From contig CM042090.1 in assembly GCA_023512835.1 (NCBI GenBank), forward strand, positions 53,679,365-53,743,364: a stretch of 64,000 nt of DNA, given 5' to 3'. A program made the position numbers and the translations under genes. This stretch comes from Taxillus chinensis. Taxonomy: Eukaryota > Streptophyta > Magnoliopsida > Santalales > Loranthaceae. Below, piece after piece: positions 45,801-57,007 of this stretch; within the stretch, counting starts at the first letter, position 1; the number at the start of each line of letters is the position of its first letter. The notes under the pieces were generated by a model that was not told the origin of the DNA, searched no databases, and worked only from the letters and a program-made list of their open reading frames with translations.

Positions 45801-46034
45801 CAACCCGGAATATTCTCAAACCAATTGGATATGATAGATAAAGATGTTATCTAACTAATGCAATTGACTTTGTTCATATCCAATGAGGATTGAGAAAGTT
45901 ATTGGCAAAATAGTGCATTGCGCACTAGCTGTCTCCCCCAAATTTGCACAAGGTTTGGTTGCCAACTTTGAAAAATCATAACTAATTGAATACAACCTGG
46001 AATATTCTCAAACCAATTGGAGATGATAGATAAA
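42898..46034 (-). repeat. Element 7: 3' LTR, truncated
   Basis: Matches the intact LTR (54035 onward) until about 46034, where the sequence passes abruptly into the second RNase H coding sequence. It lacks about 1.2 to 1.4 kb of the intact LTR, partly through fewer minisatellite units and partly through loss of the sense-strand start. A TATAAATA box is on the minus strand at 44071-44078. Confidence 0.88.
44636..45190 (-). repeat. Element 7: CGGA-N-TAAGGA minisatellite, 3' LTR copy
   Basis: On the plus strand the units read TTGACCAAGTTTGACC, CCGGATCTGGGCTTAGTCCG, GATCAGTAAGTCC and TTATTCCGCATCAG. On the sense strand these are GCGGAATAAGGACTTA and ATCCGGACTAAG. The array is about 550 bp, against about 900 bp in the 5' LTR of the same element. 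Confidence 0.88.
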
Positions 46035-48136
46035 GTTGCTAAAGCATCGGGAATTCGATTATGCTCTCTTGACATGTGTTCAAATGTGATTTCATCAAAT
46101 AGGTTAGCCATTTCACAAATCATTTGTCGGTAAGGAATCAACTTGTGATTTCGAGTTTCCCATTCCTTTCTAACTTGATAAATGACTAGTGCTGAATCAC
46201 CGAATACTTGTAACTTTCTGATTCCTTTACTCAATGTCTCTTGGAGGCCCATTACACAAGCTTCATATTCTGCTATATTGTTTGTGCAAGGGAATGTCAA
46301 CTTGGCGGCCATCGGAAAATGTACTCCGGATGGGGAAATTAGGACTGCCCCGATGCCATGACCTGATAAGCTTGATGCTCCATCAAACCATAGAGTCCAT
46401 GTGTCTGACTCTTCATTTTCTTGGATGGTGTTGATGAATTCATCTGGGAAATCAGAGATTGCCGGCTCATAATCTTCCAAGGCTCAATCCGCTAGATAAT
46501 CAGCTATGGCACTTCCTTTGATGGCCTTTTGAGGCACATAGACAATGTCATATTCTGCTAAGAGTAGCTGCCACTTAGCAATTCTTCCCGTCATGGATGG
46601 CTTTTCCAATAGGTATTTGAGCGGGTCATGTCTAGAGATGAGCCATGTGGTATGGTAGAGTGTATACTGCCTTAACCTTCGTGTTGTCCAAGCGAGGGCA
46701 CAACAAGTCTTTTCCAGAGAGGAGTGTACTTTTCCTCACAAGGTGTAAACTTCTTGCTCGAGATAGTAAATGATTTGCTCTTTCTTCCCCGAGGCATCAT
46801 GTTGTCCCAGGTACACAACCCATCGAGGTTTCTCGGACAGTTAAGTACAAAATTAGAGGTTGACCAGATACCTGGGGAACCAAAATTGGAGGGTTCATCA
46901 AATACTGCTTAATTGTATCAAAGGCCTCCTGACATTCTTTGTTCCACACTTCGGGGCTATTCTTGCGCAGCACCTTGAAGACGGGTTCACAAGTCATAGT
47001 GAGTTGTGAAATGAACCGAGCGATGTAGTTGAGTCTTCCGAGGAATCCTCTAACTTCCTTGATAGTTTTTGGCACAGGCATATCTCGGATGGCCCGGACT
47101 TTATCAGGATCAATTTCAATTCCCCGTTGACTGACGATGAATCCCAATAGCTTGCCTGATGTAGCCCCAAAGGTACATTTGGCTGGATTTAACTTCAATT
47201 GATATTTTTCGTAGTCCGTCGAAGAGCTTACGCAACACTTCGACATGGTCTTTGTCTCCTTTTGATTTGGCGATCATATCATCGACATAGACCTCTACTT
47301 CTTTGTGCATCATGTCATGGAACAGTGTTACCATGGCTCTTTGATAAGTTGCCCCAGCATTTTTGAGTCCGAAAGGCATGACATTGTAGCAAAAGGTGCC
47401 CCATATAGTGATAAATGTAGTCTTTTCCTTGTGTTCAGGATCCATCCGAATTTGGTTATAGCCAGAGAATCCATCCATGAAGGAAAACATAGTATGTCTT
47501 GCCGTGTTGTCTACCAAAGTGTCAATGTGAGGTAGTGGGAAGTTATCTTTTGGACTAGCCCTATTGAGGTCGCGATAGTTTACACACATACGGACCTTCC
47601 CCCCTTTCTTTGGAACTGGTACGATATTGGCCACCCATTCTGGATAGTGGGCCACACTAAGGAACCCTGCATCCCATTGCTTTTTGACTTCTTCCTTGAT
47701 CTTTAGTATCATCTCCGGTCTCATCCTCCTTAGCTTTTGCTGGACAGGCTTACACTCAGGTCTCAAGGGCAACTGGTGTTGCACTATATCTATATCCAAT
47801 CCCGGCATATCTTTGTAGGACCAGGCGAACACATCAATGTAGGACTTGAGAAGATCAAGTAGCTGATGTTTGATATTGTTGGGGATTAAAGACCCCAATC
47901 TCAATTCTTTTGGCTCAGTGGCTGTTCCGAAGTTCACGACTGTGACTGGGTCTTCACTAGGGATAGTGGGCTGGTCTTCTTTTTCTAGCAGGAGCTGGAT
48001 GTCTTCTGGTAGCTCGGGATCTTCTACTGTTCCAGCTTCCTCTATCTCAGACACTAACTGTTCCCAGTTTGGATTATGGTCAAGTCTTAAGCAACTCGTT
48101 TCTTCTTTTCTTACCATATCTTTGAATTTATCATAC
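46035..48136 (-). pseudogene. pol: Element 7: pol exon 2 (RT, RNase H, archaeal RNase H), ends in LTR
   Basis: The frame from 48136 to 47116 holds WSYKDMPGLDIDIVQH, FPLPHIDTLVDNTA, FMDGFSGYNQIRMDPEHKEK and the catalytic YVDD at 47278-47289. A shift near 47210 moves the RT thumb and RNase H (47246-46797) to another frame. The archaeal-type RNase H (46480-46035) has WFDGASSLSGHG, IAEYEACVMG, FGDSALVIY and IPDALATL. The codons after about 46035 are LTR sequence, so there is no integrase. The element could only move, if at all, with integrase supplied by another element. Confidence 0.9.
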
Positions 48137-48325
48137 CTGTTTGAAAAAGTCTGACTTACTCAACCATATATGATAATGCACATGCTATGAAATGCAAGAG
48201 GATGTTTTTGAAAAAGTTTCATTTTATTCAAACTTTCAAAAATAAGTTTACAGCAAACTCAGAATTAAAAAACAACAAAGAGAAAACATTGAAAATGTCC
48301 CAACGGGGTTCCTTGAACCGTTTAC
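48137..48325 (-). other. Element 7: predicted spliceosomal intron
   Basis: Donor ATCAT|GTAAACGG and acceptor TTTTTCAAACAG|GTATGA on the minus strand give a 189-bp GT-AG intron. Phase and flanking residues (LDLPI on the left exon) match the element 4 intron. The unspliced frame stops at the TAA inside the donor. Confidence 0.75.
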
Positions 48326-49331
48326 ATGATAGGGAGGTCCAAGCTTTTCCAGTTGTCCAGGTTGTTGTCTCGGGTCTCCTTGGCAAACCCGAACCAGTTT
48401 CACCTCTTCATTGTCATCCCCTATAGCAGCCACTTGTCTCCTCCCTCTGGTTTATGAACCCCGCGCTCCGAATGTAGCTCCGAGCGGTGGAAAAATCATC
48501 TTCTGTTCTTGGAAAGCTCTTTTCTCCAGGCTTAGCCACCGGCTATCCCTTCTTCTTGAGGTCTCTAATTGCTGTCAGCTTTAGTGGGCTTGTAGCCTAG
48601 CCCAAATCTTCCAATCGTGCTTCGAATGGTAATAGGTTCTTTGATCCCTTGTCCTTGCAAGCCCAATCCTTTTCCTGCTTTGTGGCCCAACTTCAAAGAT
48701 GACTAATGCTACCATCTTCGATGCCTTTGGTAATTGTGTCCCATCATCCTGATCGGTTGTAGGGTTTGGAAGGTAGGTTGCATTGACGACCTCGAATGAG
48801 CGAAGGAACATTCGGGGGATATCTTCACTGCTTTCGATGTAGGGGACAGAGAGAGGTTTGGTGACAAGGATTTCGTTTCTCCGGACACGCATATGAGTTT
48901 TCCGTCTACAATGAATTTAACCTTTTGATGAAGGGTTGAGGGTATTGCCTATTTGCATGAATCCATGGCCTTCCCAAGAGACAGCTATAGTAAGGAGCGA
49001 TATCCATGACTTGGAACTCCACATTGAATGTACTTGGACCAATTTGTAGTGGTACATCTAGGGTTCCCACTACTTCTCGCTTTTCTCCATCGAAAGCCCT
49101 GACAATCATGTTGGTGGGGCGGATGTAAGACGGGTCCACCGGCAGTTGCTTTAGAATGGGAGCTGGCATAATGTTCAAAGAAGATCCGTTATCAATTAGC
49201 ACACGTGAGATGATGTGGTCCTTGCACTTAACAGAAATATGCAAAGCCTTGATATGTCCAACACCTTCTTGAGGGAGCTCTTCTTCACTGAAGCTGAGAA
49301 ACACTCGCCACGATATTATTTGCAATCCCAT
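48326..49331 (-). pseudogene. pol: Element 7: protease and G-patch-like exon
   Basis: The block at 49331-48906 is a readable aspartic protease domain with the active-site stretch RVLIDNGSSLNIMPAPIL, and IAPYYSCLLGRPWIHA near its end. The block from 48892 is shifted but follows the G-patch region of element 4 (KPLSVPYIESSEDIP, then a degenerate G-patch near 48700-48640). DNGSS in place of DTGAS is usual in this lineage. Confidence 0.8.
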
Positions 49332-50489
49332 CTAAGTTCTCCACAGAAATGGATGGAGGAACGTAAGCTTTGCTCAAGACCTTCATAAGGGTTTCCCGGT
49401 GTGGAGTAGAATCCATAAGCAAAGATAATAATGAGATGCGAGCCAGCTGCCGACTCAATTGATCAATGATGTTGTATTCACTCTGTTTAATCAGCTTCAG
49501 AAACTCAGTTACCTCCTCCTCTGAGATAGAGGTATTTTTGTTAGCTGATATCGGCTTTGGAATGATATCTTGCTCTACGGCTTTGCCTTTATCAGCTTTG
49601 TTGATTTCTTGCGGTGTGTATGAACGACCACTTCTTGTCTTCTTCTCTTCATAGGAACCCCTGCAATGACAGACTTGCAGTGATAGTTCCAAGGGACTGC
49701 TTTATCATCCTTGTATGGGAAAGGCGACGGCTCCTGAATAGTAAGGGTTTTGACCTTTTGCATCAATGAGTCGGCCTTCGGCTTCTCCGTGTACTGGATA
49801 ATTAGGGGTTTTGGTGCCCCAGGCTTGGGTGCCACTTGTGACCTATCAGTGGAGGCCATACGGACCTCACGATGTACCTCCAGCTTTGAAATCTCTAGTC
49901 TCTTGGAGTTTAGCAATTCTTGGACTGCTTCTCGAAACTCTTCACATTCCTCTAAGTCGTGTCCATAAGCTGTCTTGTGATAGAGGCATCGCTTCCTCCA
50001 GTTGTCGCCCCTATTAGCATCAGTCACATCCTTGGTCACTATGAATCCATTCTTGTGTAGGGTCATGAATAATTGATACTTGTCCGTCTTGATTGTGGAA
50101 TCCTATCTAGGAGAATTTCCATATTCGGCTATTACATGGGCAACACTGCCTGAGTGTTCCGGAAGAGGGTTGGTACCCACATTGGGAGTGCCAGTCATTT
50201 TAGAGAAGTCTAACCACCCAGCATCTCTTAAATGTTGTATCTTCCTTTTTAGGGCAAAACAACCTTCTCGTGTCATGTCCAATTCCACCTCCATGGTATC
50301 GGCACTGGTATCGCTTTGTACCAATCAGGATATGGAGGGCTTAACTTTTTTAGGGGCACTGGATCGACAAGTCCTGCCGCCAATAGTCTGGTGTACGCCT
50401 CCGTGTATGTGATAGGAATTGGATCGAATTTCTCCTTTCCTGTTTTTTGCTTCTGCCATGGCTGTTTTGATTGCTCAGACTGGGATTGG
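49285..50489 (-). pseudogene. Element 7: gag C-terminal and pre-protease region
   Basis: The block at 50066-49575 has the Cys/His cluster CLYHKTAYGHDLEEC and a linker with APKPLIIQYTEKPK and PFPYKDDKAVPWNYHCKSV. The block at 49692-49285 has EYNIIDQLSRQLARISLLSL and AYVPPSISVENLDGIANNIV, continuing to the protease. A shift separates the two near 49600. It parallels 20121-18715 of element 4. Confidence 0.75.
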
Positions 50490-51617
50490 TTAGTTGAGTA
50501 AAAGTTCCCGCCCTGAGACTTGAGCAATGTAGGACACTGTCGAAGTTCCTTCATAACACCCAGGTGTAGTTGATTGTTGGGGTTGTTGTGACCCGGTGCT
50601 GTTATAGTCAGCCTTGGGTTGCCATACTGCCTGGGATTCTCCTTCTTTCTTTCGATTGGAGGAAGAGGGCTTTCTAGAAGCTTCATACTTGCTTCCCCCG
50701 AGTTTTCCTTCCCTTATGCCACCTTCGATTCGTTCTCCTGAGGCGACCAGATCTGCGAAGCTACTTGAAACATTCCCAATTAGTTTTTTGTAGTAAACCC
50801 CCTTCATGGTGCTGATGAAGAGGGTAGTGAGTTCTCTTTCGGTGAGTGGAGGCTGAACATCCATTGCTGCCTCTCTCCATCGTCGGGCATAAACTTTGAA
50901 GCTTTCATTACTTCCTTTTTCAAATGACTGTAGGGCCAGCCGATCTAATGCCAGTTCGGTGACATGCTTGTATTGAGCTAAGAATGCCGTGGCAAGCTCA
51001 TTCCATGTTCTGATACGGCTACCTTCAAGTTGGATGTACCATCGCAGTGGACCGCTGGTTAGGCTCTCCTGGAAGCAATGCATTAAGAGTTTTCCATTAT
51101 CTGCATGGGCTGCCATCTTGCGGCAGTACATGGTCACATGTGTTCTAGGACACTAGGTACCATTGAACTTTTCAAAATCAGGCATCTTGAACTTGGAAGG
51201 AAGTACTATGCCTGGCACCAAGCATAAATCATGAGGATCGGTCCCTCCATATGTTTTCACCCCCTCCACAGCTTTTAGTCGGGCCTCGATGGATTTCCAA
51301 TCAGATGGTTGAGTGAGGGATTCCACAGCCTCCATGATATTTGGGGTTGCCGCCCCTATAGCAGGTGGTGTAGGTGGGACTTGATGTGATGCCCCAGGAA
51401 CCATGTTTGCTGGAGCATAGGCTCGTGAAGCATGTGGAGCTTGCTCTTGCTCCTGATTAATGACCCCTGCAGTTAGGCTAGCTTCTCTCTCCGAAGTCAG
51501 CTTGGCTAGCATGTCCATCATAGTCTTCAACTGAGCCTGCACTTGGAGCATGCTTCCCCCGATCTCTTCTTGAGCCTGCTCAAGACCAGTAAGTCTATCC
51601 TCAGTATGTTCTGCCAT
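50490..51617 (-). pseudogene. gag: Element 7: gag
   Basis: The start ATG at 51617 opens AEHTEDRLTGLEQAQEEIGG, then a Pro/Ala linker and the gag core: FKMPDFEKFNGT, FQESLTSGPLRWYIQLEGSR, ALDRLALQSFEKGSNESFKV, VYARRWREAAMDVQPPLTER. A single in-frame TAG at 51155-51153 is the only break. It is the better preserved of the two Tat-like gag genes here. Confidence 0.88.
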
Positions 51618-51890
51618 TGGAGGAGATGACTGGTGGCTGGAAGACCTTAAGTTGTATGAGTGCCCAATTCTGCCGAAAATCCTCTAGCAAACCTGGATAA
51701 TCTGGAAAGTTTATTTTGGTTCTCACTTTTTAAGTATGAGTGCATGATATGCATGAGATGCAAAAACACAAACTTTATTGAGTTGGAAACCAAACTCCAA
51801 AGGGTACAAATAGTCAAACTGAATTTAAAACAAGTAAAATGACATGAAATCCCTAAAACTATATGTTCTAGGACAAGCTTTGATTATCTC

Positions 51891-53425
51891 CTAGCAGCGT
51901 CTTCTTCGGAGGTTCCTTAGCCTCTCATTCTCCTGTTCAAGCCTGTTGATGACCATCCCCCTTGCCAATGACTGCTTCCTTGCATGACTCTTCTGCATCT
52001 TAGCCGCTTCCAACTGCTCCACCATCTTCTGCATGGCTTCCCCTTGTTCTTGCACTGTTTGCTGTAAAACAGCGTTCTCTTGTAACAAGGATGTAGTTGT
52101 ATCTAGGACAACCACAGGTTCTTCATTAGAGGCCACCTCTTCAGCTGCAGTGTCCTCGCCTGTGTTGGGGAGAGGGAATAACTTCCCTTTCCATGCCTTG
52201 TATTCTGATAAGACAGGAGTAGCATGTAGGTTGGCCTTGATTCGTCGAGGGGTGGCCCAAGCTCTGTGCATCTCAAAGATTGCCCGCTTTGCCCCAGGGA
52301 GCTCCATATTCCCTATCACAGGATTCCATTCCATGTAAGACTGGGATGATTTGACGCCCCTCAAGTTGTCTTCCCACCTGTAATGGTGCGTATGCGATGC
52401 TTCCCCAAGGACCAATTAGTAGGACCCGGTTATAGTTGCCGCAGCCTATATAGCATGCTTGATCTATGCATCCAGGGGGGCCCTCCAAATGATATCCTCA
52501 TCTCCTAGTGTATGGAACTTGTGCATCCAACCTTCCTTGTCATTGGGTAGCCGCCACCCACTGTTTAGAATATCTAGCAAGGTTGTAGCAGGTAGCGCAT
52601 ACACTTCCTTGAAGCATGGAAAGCTGCATGGGAAGTGGCTCTTCAACCATGTGGATAGGAGAGGAAGACAACCTCTGAATTGTCCTCGGCCTCCGACTCG
52701 GATGTAGGATAAGGACCTAATGGTTTCAGCTAAGATGGCAGGAACAGGGGGTCATTTCCCTTTATCGGTTGCAGGACAAGTTCCAGGACCTCTCCGTCAA
52801 TGAAGTTTGGATTTCGAGGGAAAATGAGCAGACCATAGACAGCAACATTGAAAAGTATATGGGTCTCCTCTTGAGTTGAATGTTGCATCATCCTCTTGAA
52901 GAACTCCCATGGAATGACTTCATGCTTCCCATCATTTTGAATGATTGGAGGAACTTCTTTAGCTTGTATATCTAGGAGACAAGCCAAAGTACGCTGGCAT
53001 GATTTTCGAGGATCATAGTTGAAGATTGGCTTCTTTTGATCCACTTCTTGATCAAGAAGCCTTTTGTATTCTTCAAAAGTTGGGACCAGATCCACGCCAT
53101 TAAAACAGAAACACCTTCGCCTTGGATCCCAGAAGTTCACTGCTGCAATGATCATGTTCTCATCTATTGGTAGTTGAGTTAGATGTAATAGATCCCCAAA
53201 GTGCTTGATGTATGCGGCTTGACTCCTTGAAGACCACTTCCTCCATATGGATGTGAGTTTAGGAGCATGATTCTTTGGGAGCTCAATGTGTAGGTCTCAG
53301 AACTTCTGTGGCTCCTCTTGAGAGAAATTTCCCAAGTCCCTTTGGATTATCCTTGATGCGAGAGCGACCTCTTGAACGTCTTCTTTGTCCACCTTGTTAG
53401 CTAGAAGACGATCAAAGCTTGCCAT
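51891..53425 (-). pseudogene. Element 7: extra ORF1 upstream of gag (DUF7745-like, coiled coil)
   Basis: Starts ATG at 53425-53423 (MASFDRLLANKVDKEDVQEV), with one TGA at 53299-53297, then VNFWDPRRRCFCFNGVDLVP, TFEEYKRLLDQEVDQKKP, YGLLIFPRNPNFIDGEVLEL and ALPATTLLDILNSGWRLPND. A clear C-terminal coiled coil is in 52200-51891 (LLQENAVLQQTVQEQGEAMQ, QKMVEQLEAAKMQKS) with a basic tail. Frameshifts lie near 52745 and 52450. The VDLVPTFEEY signature fits the plant DUF7745 family. Function is unknown. Confidence 0.7.
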
Positions 53426-54014
53426 GTTTCCTAAATGAATGTGTGCAATGCTATGATATGCAATGAATGAAAATGAGGGGTTAGTAAACAAATGATGGAT
53501 AATATATACAAGGGGTTAATACATGGACAATATATACAAAGTTCAAGCAAGGCAAGTACACAAATGTCATAGCAAGGCTCAAACACATGAAGGTCATGCC
53601 CCTAATGGGGCTTCTAAATCTGCCTATCTTATTCATTGGTTCCCAAGCATTCCCTACTTAGCCTTGTACCACGAGGGCATTAACAAGAACTAAGAGGGAG
53701 CCCCCGTACCCAAAAGGGCATTAACGGAGGGGGTCCTTCTTGTACCTCTTGGGGCATTAACAAGAAAGGATCACTGCCTGAGTAAGACATTTCGGGTATT
53801 CCACGTAGACAAGCACAACCAAGTCCACGTGGGCAAACCTTTACTAGCCTCTTCTAATCCTGTTGTGTTAAAGAAAACCCGGGTATAGGGTTGGAGAAAG
53901 AGAGAGAAGCATGTATGCACAGTTAAAACAAATATAGAATAAAAAAAAGAGAAAAAAAAAGAAGGCAAGCAAACATTCCAATAAATCGAGACCATGGCTA
54001 GACTCTCACAACAG
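53426..54014 (-). other. Element 7: 5' leader
   Basis: No gene. It carries two or three copies of an ACCCAAAAGGGCATTAAC or GGGCATTAACAAGAA phrase (53660-53770) that form a small tandem repeat in the leader. Confidence 0.5.
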
Positions 54015-54032
54015 TCCCCAGCAGAGTCGCCA
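54015..54032 (-). other. Element 7: primer-binding site
   Basis: The minus strand reads TGGCGACTCTGCTGGGGA two bases after the LTR end at 54035. It differs at one base from the site of element 4. Confidence 0.75.
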
Positions 54033-55203
54033 TCTGTCATCATCCGTTTTTGACCGGGCTCGTACTGGCTTTTGTGAAAGGACTCCATGCTAGTTCATTC
54101 CATTGATCCTAGAGTCATCCCTGCACAAGGCTCGCACAAACCATTAAAGAAAAGAAAAACACAAAGTCGCCACCAAACAAATTAAAGGTGTGATTGGGCA
54201 CCTAGAAAAAGAAAGGTCTACGGTTCCAGAGAATTAGGTTCGGGAGTCGGTTACGTGTGGGGAAGGAAGAAAAATTCTTGCACCCCCACAACGCCCACAA
54301 TTGGTACCTAGTCTTGATCTATGGGTGTTTGCTTGCTCTATTATTTATTCTAAAAAAAAAGTTTTTGTATTTTTAATTTTAAGAAAAAGAAAGATTTTAG
54401 GATCTAGGCCTTAAAACAACAAAGAAAAAGATTTTAATAAAGTAAATAAAAAGGGACATTCTAATTTTAGAAAAAGAATGTGGGATCTAGGCCCATGTGA
54501 CAGTATTGTATTTTATAAGAAAACAAAAGTAATTTTCCTTTTTTAGAAAAGAAAACAAAAGCAATTTGAATTCAAATAAGAAAATACTGCCACAATTGAT
54601 ATTGGCCCAGGCAGACTAGGATGTGAGCATCTAGGGCTCAACCCTCATGACCGCCCAGGCCTTATTTAAATTTTCTAGAAAAGATTTAAGTTTTGTTTTT
54701 TTACATTTTATTATTTTTTTGAAAATAATAAAGGAAGAAAAAAAGAGATGCAAGATGTTTGTTTTTTATATTTTCGTTTTTCTACTTTAGAGAGATGAGG
54801 AAAAAAAGGAAAAAAGAGCAGTTTTTTGGGTTTTATGTTTGAAAACAGCGCAGAAAAAAAAATAAAATAAAATAAAATAAATAGAAGTAGAGAACCTGGA
54901 GGAAAGAAAATGATGCAGGTGGGAGCCCCTTTTTCCTTCGAGTAATGCCTTCAAAGAGTTTCCTGAAAGCACAAAGGTTAGAAAAAGAATTTTTCCAAGG
55001 TCGCCTCCTCCCCGTGAAGACGAACAAGTGATTCGGGTGCTTTTTCCCTTAGAAAATGAGTATATCTCTCTTTGTGATTCCCAGGATACTCTCTCTCTCC
55101 CTCTGGTTTTTATCTCTCGGAAATTTAGTCGAAAAGCTCTCTCTCGAATAACCTCCTCGATACTTGATAATTGATGCCCTCCCCCTTGCCTCTTGGGGCA
55201 GTC

Positions 55204-55211
55204 TATTTATA
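55204..55211 (-). promoter_or_regulatory. Element 7: TATA box
   Basis: The minus strand reads CCTATAAATAGACTGCCCC. It is conserved in the other LTR at 44071-44078 and followed in sense by a GAGAGA-rich leader. All minisatellite copies lie upstream of it, that is in U3. Confidence 0.6.
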
Positions 55212-55754
55212 GGAATCCCAGGGGAGACAGCCCGTGCCTCGGCATTTATTGGATGCCTTACAGTCCCCATGAGTCAACTACATTGTTCCAATGAATTAAT
55301 GACTTCGGAAATGGAATTCTCGGTTCCCGCCGATTTACAATAATTCACAGTTCCGTGCTTTGAAAAAAGGAGTCCCAGTGCTTGAAAATAAATAAATTGT
55401 TTGAGATTATTTAATCCTCTGTTGTACCTGGACGCTTTGGTGGGTAAGGGCGGAATGCATTTCCGGATGTATTGGAGCCGTTGGGAATTAATGGTTATGC
55501 AATCCCCAGGGTCAACTGTGATGTCCCGAGGAAAATGACATTTAATTACAGAGGTCTTCCGTCCCTATGCTCAAAAATGGAGTTCCGAGACATTTGAATG
55601 TAATATTTGGAAACTCCTCAATTCCCACGCTTAAAAAGAGGGTTCCGGGACACTGCTGGCATCTAATGCACTTAAAAAGAATTTTCGGAGCCCCGATGCT
55701 TTGGAGTCACTCCCAGACCTGTAGAGGAGCTATTTTGGAGTTTTTCAAAATTAT

Positions 55755-56655
55755 TGACCAGGTTTGACCTCCGGATCTAGGCTTATTCCGGATCAGTGGC
55801 CTTATTCCGCATCTATAGGTCCTCATTCCGTATTAACAAGTCCTTATTCCGCACTAATGAGCTTATTCCGCATCAATAGGTTTAGCTCGGATTTGACCAA
55901 GTTTGACCTCCGGATCTGCGCTTATTCCGGATCAGTGGCCTTAGTCCGCATCAGTAAGTCCTTATTCCGCATCAGTTGACCAAGTTTGACCACCGGATCT
56001 GGGCTTAGTCCGGATCAGTAAGTCCTTACTCCGCATTAGTTGACCAAGTTTGACCTCCGGATCTGCGCTTATTCCGGATCAGTGGCCTTAGTCCGCATTA
56101 GTTGACCAAGTTTAACCACCGGATTTGGGCTTAGTCCGTATCTGTAAGTCCTTACTCCGCATCAGTTGACCAAGTTTGACCACCGGATCTGGGCTTAGTC
56201 CGGATCAGTAAGTCCTTATTCCGCATCGGTTGACCAAGTTTGACCTCCGGATCTGCGCTTATTCCGGATCAGTGGCCTTAGTCCGCATTAGTTGACCAAG
56301 TTTGACCACCGGATTTGGGCTTAGTCCGGATCTGTAAGTCCTTACTCCGTATCAGTTAACCAAGTTTGACCACCGGATCTGGGCTTAGTCCGGATCAGTA
56401 AGTCCTTATTCCGCATCAGTTGACCAAGTTTGACCACCGGATTTGGGCTTAGCCCGGATTTGACCAAGTTTGACCGCCGGATTTGGGCTTAGCCCGGATT
56501 TGACCAAGTTTGACCACCGGATTTGGGCTTAGCCCGGATTTGACCAAGTTTGACCGCCGGATTTGGGCTTAGCCCGGATTTGACCAAGTTTGACCACCGG
56601 ATCTGGGCTTAGTCCGGATTTGGGCTTAGTCCGGATTTGACCAAGTTTGACCACC
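55755..56655 (-). repeat. Element 7: CGGA-N-TAAGGA minisatellite, 5' LTR copy
   Basis: The same unit as at 44636-45190, with more copies, about 900 bp. It includes a sub-array near 56450-56600 of a short unit (GATTTGACCAAGTTTGACC, then GCCGGATTTGGGCTTAGCCC) that is almost absent from the other LTR, so part of the growth is a local expansion. Confidence 0.88.
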
Positions 56656-57007
56656 GGATTTGGGTTTCCCCAAAAATTTCCGTGTGTGGGCTCGGTCGCC
56701 ATGTGGCGCCTTTACTTGGGCTTCCTTAGGCCTCTCTTGTTATCACTTGCTGTGTAAGGAGAGTGCCTTTGTATATATACTGGGCGAAGTAGAAGCAAAA
56801 CTGGCAATGTGGGACAAACATGCATATGAAGAACCAAAATTCGTGAAAAATTGGCAGATTTCTGGGGTAACTTCAAAAATTCATAACTTTCTCCACAGAG
56901 CTCGGATTAGGTCCAAATTGGTCTTGTTTTGCTCTAAATTCTGTTATCTATCTCCTGAAATTGGAATCACTCCAAAAGGATCATCCATTTAGGAGAAAAG
57001 TGGGAAA

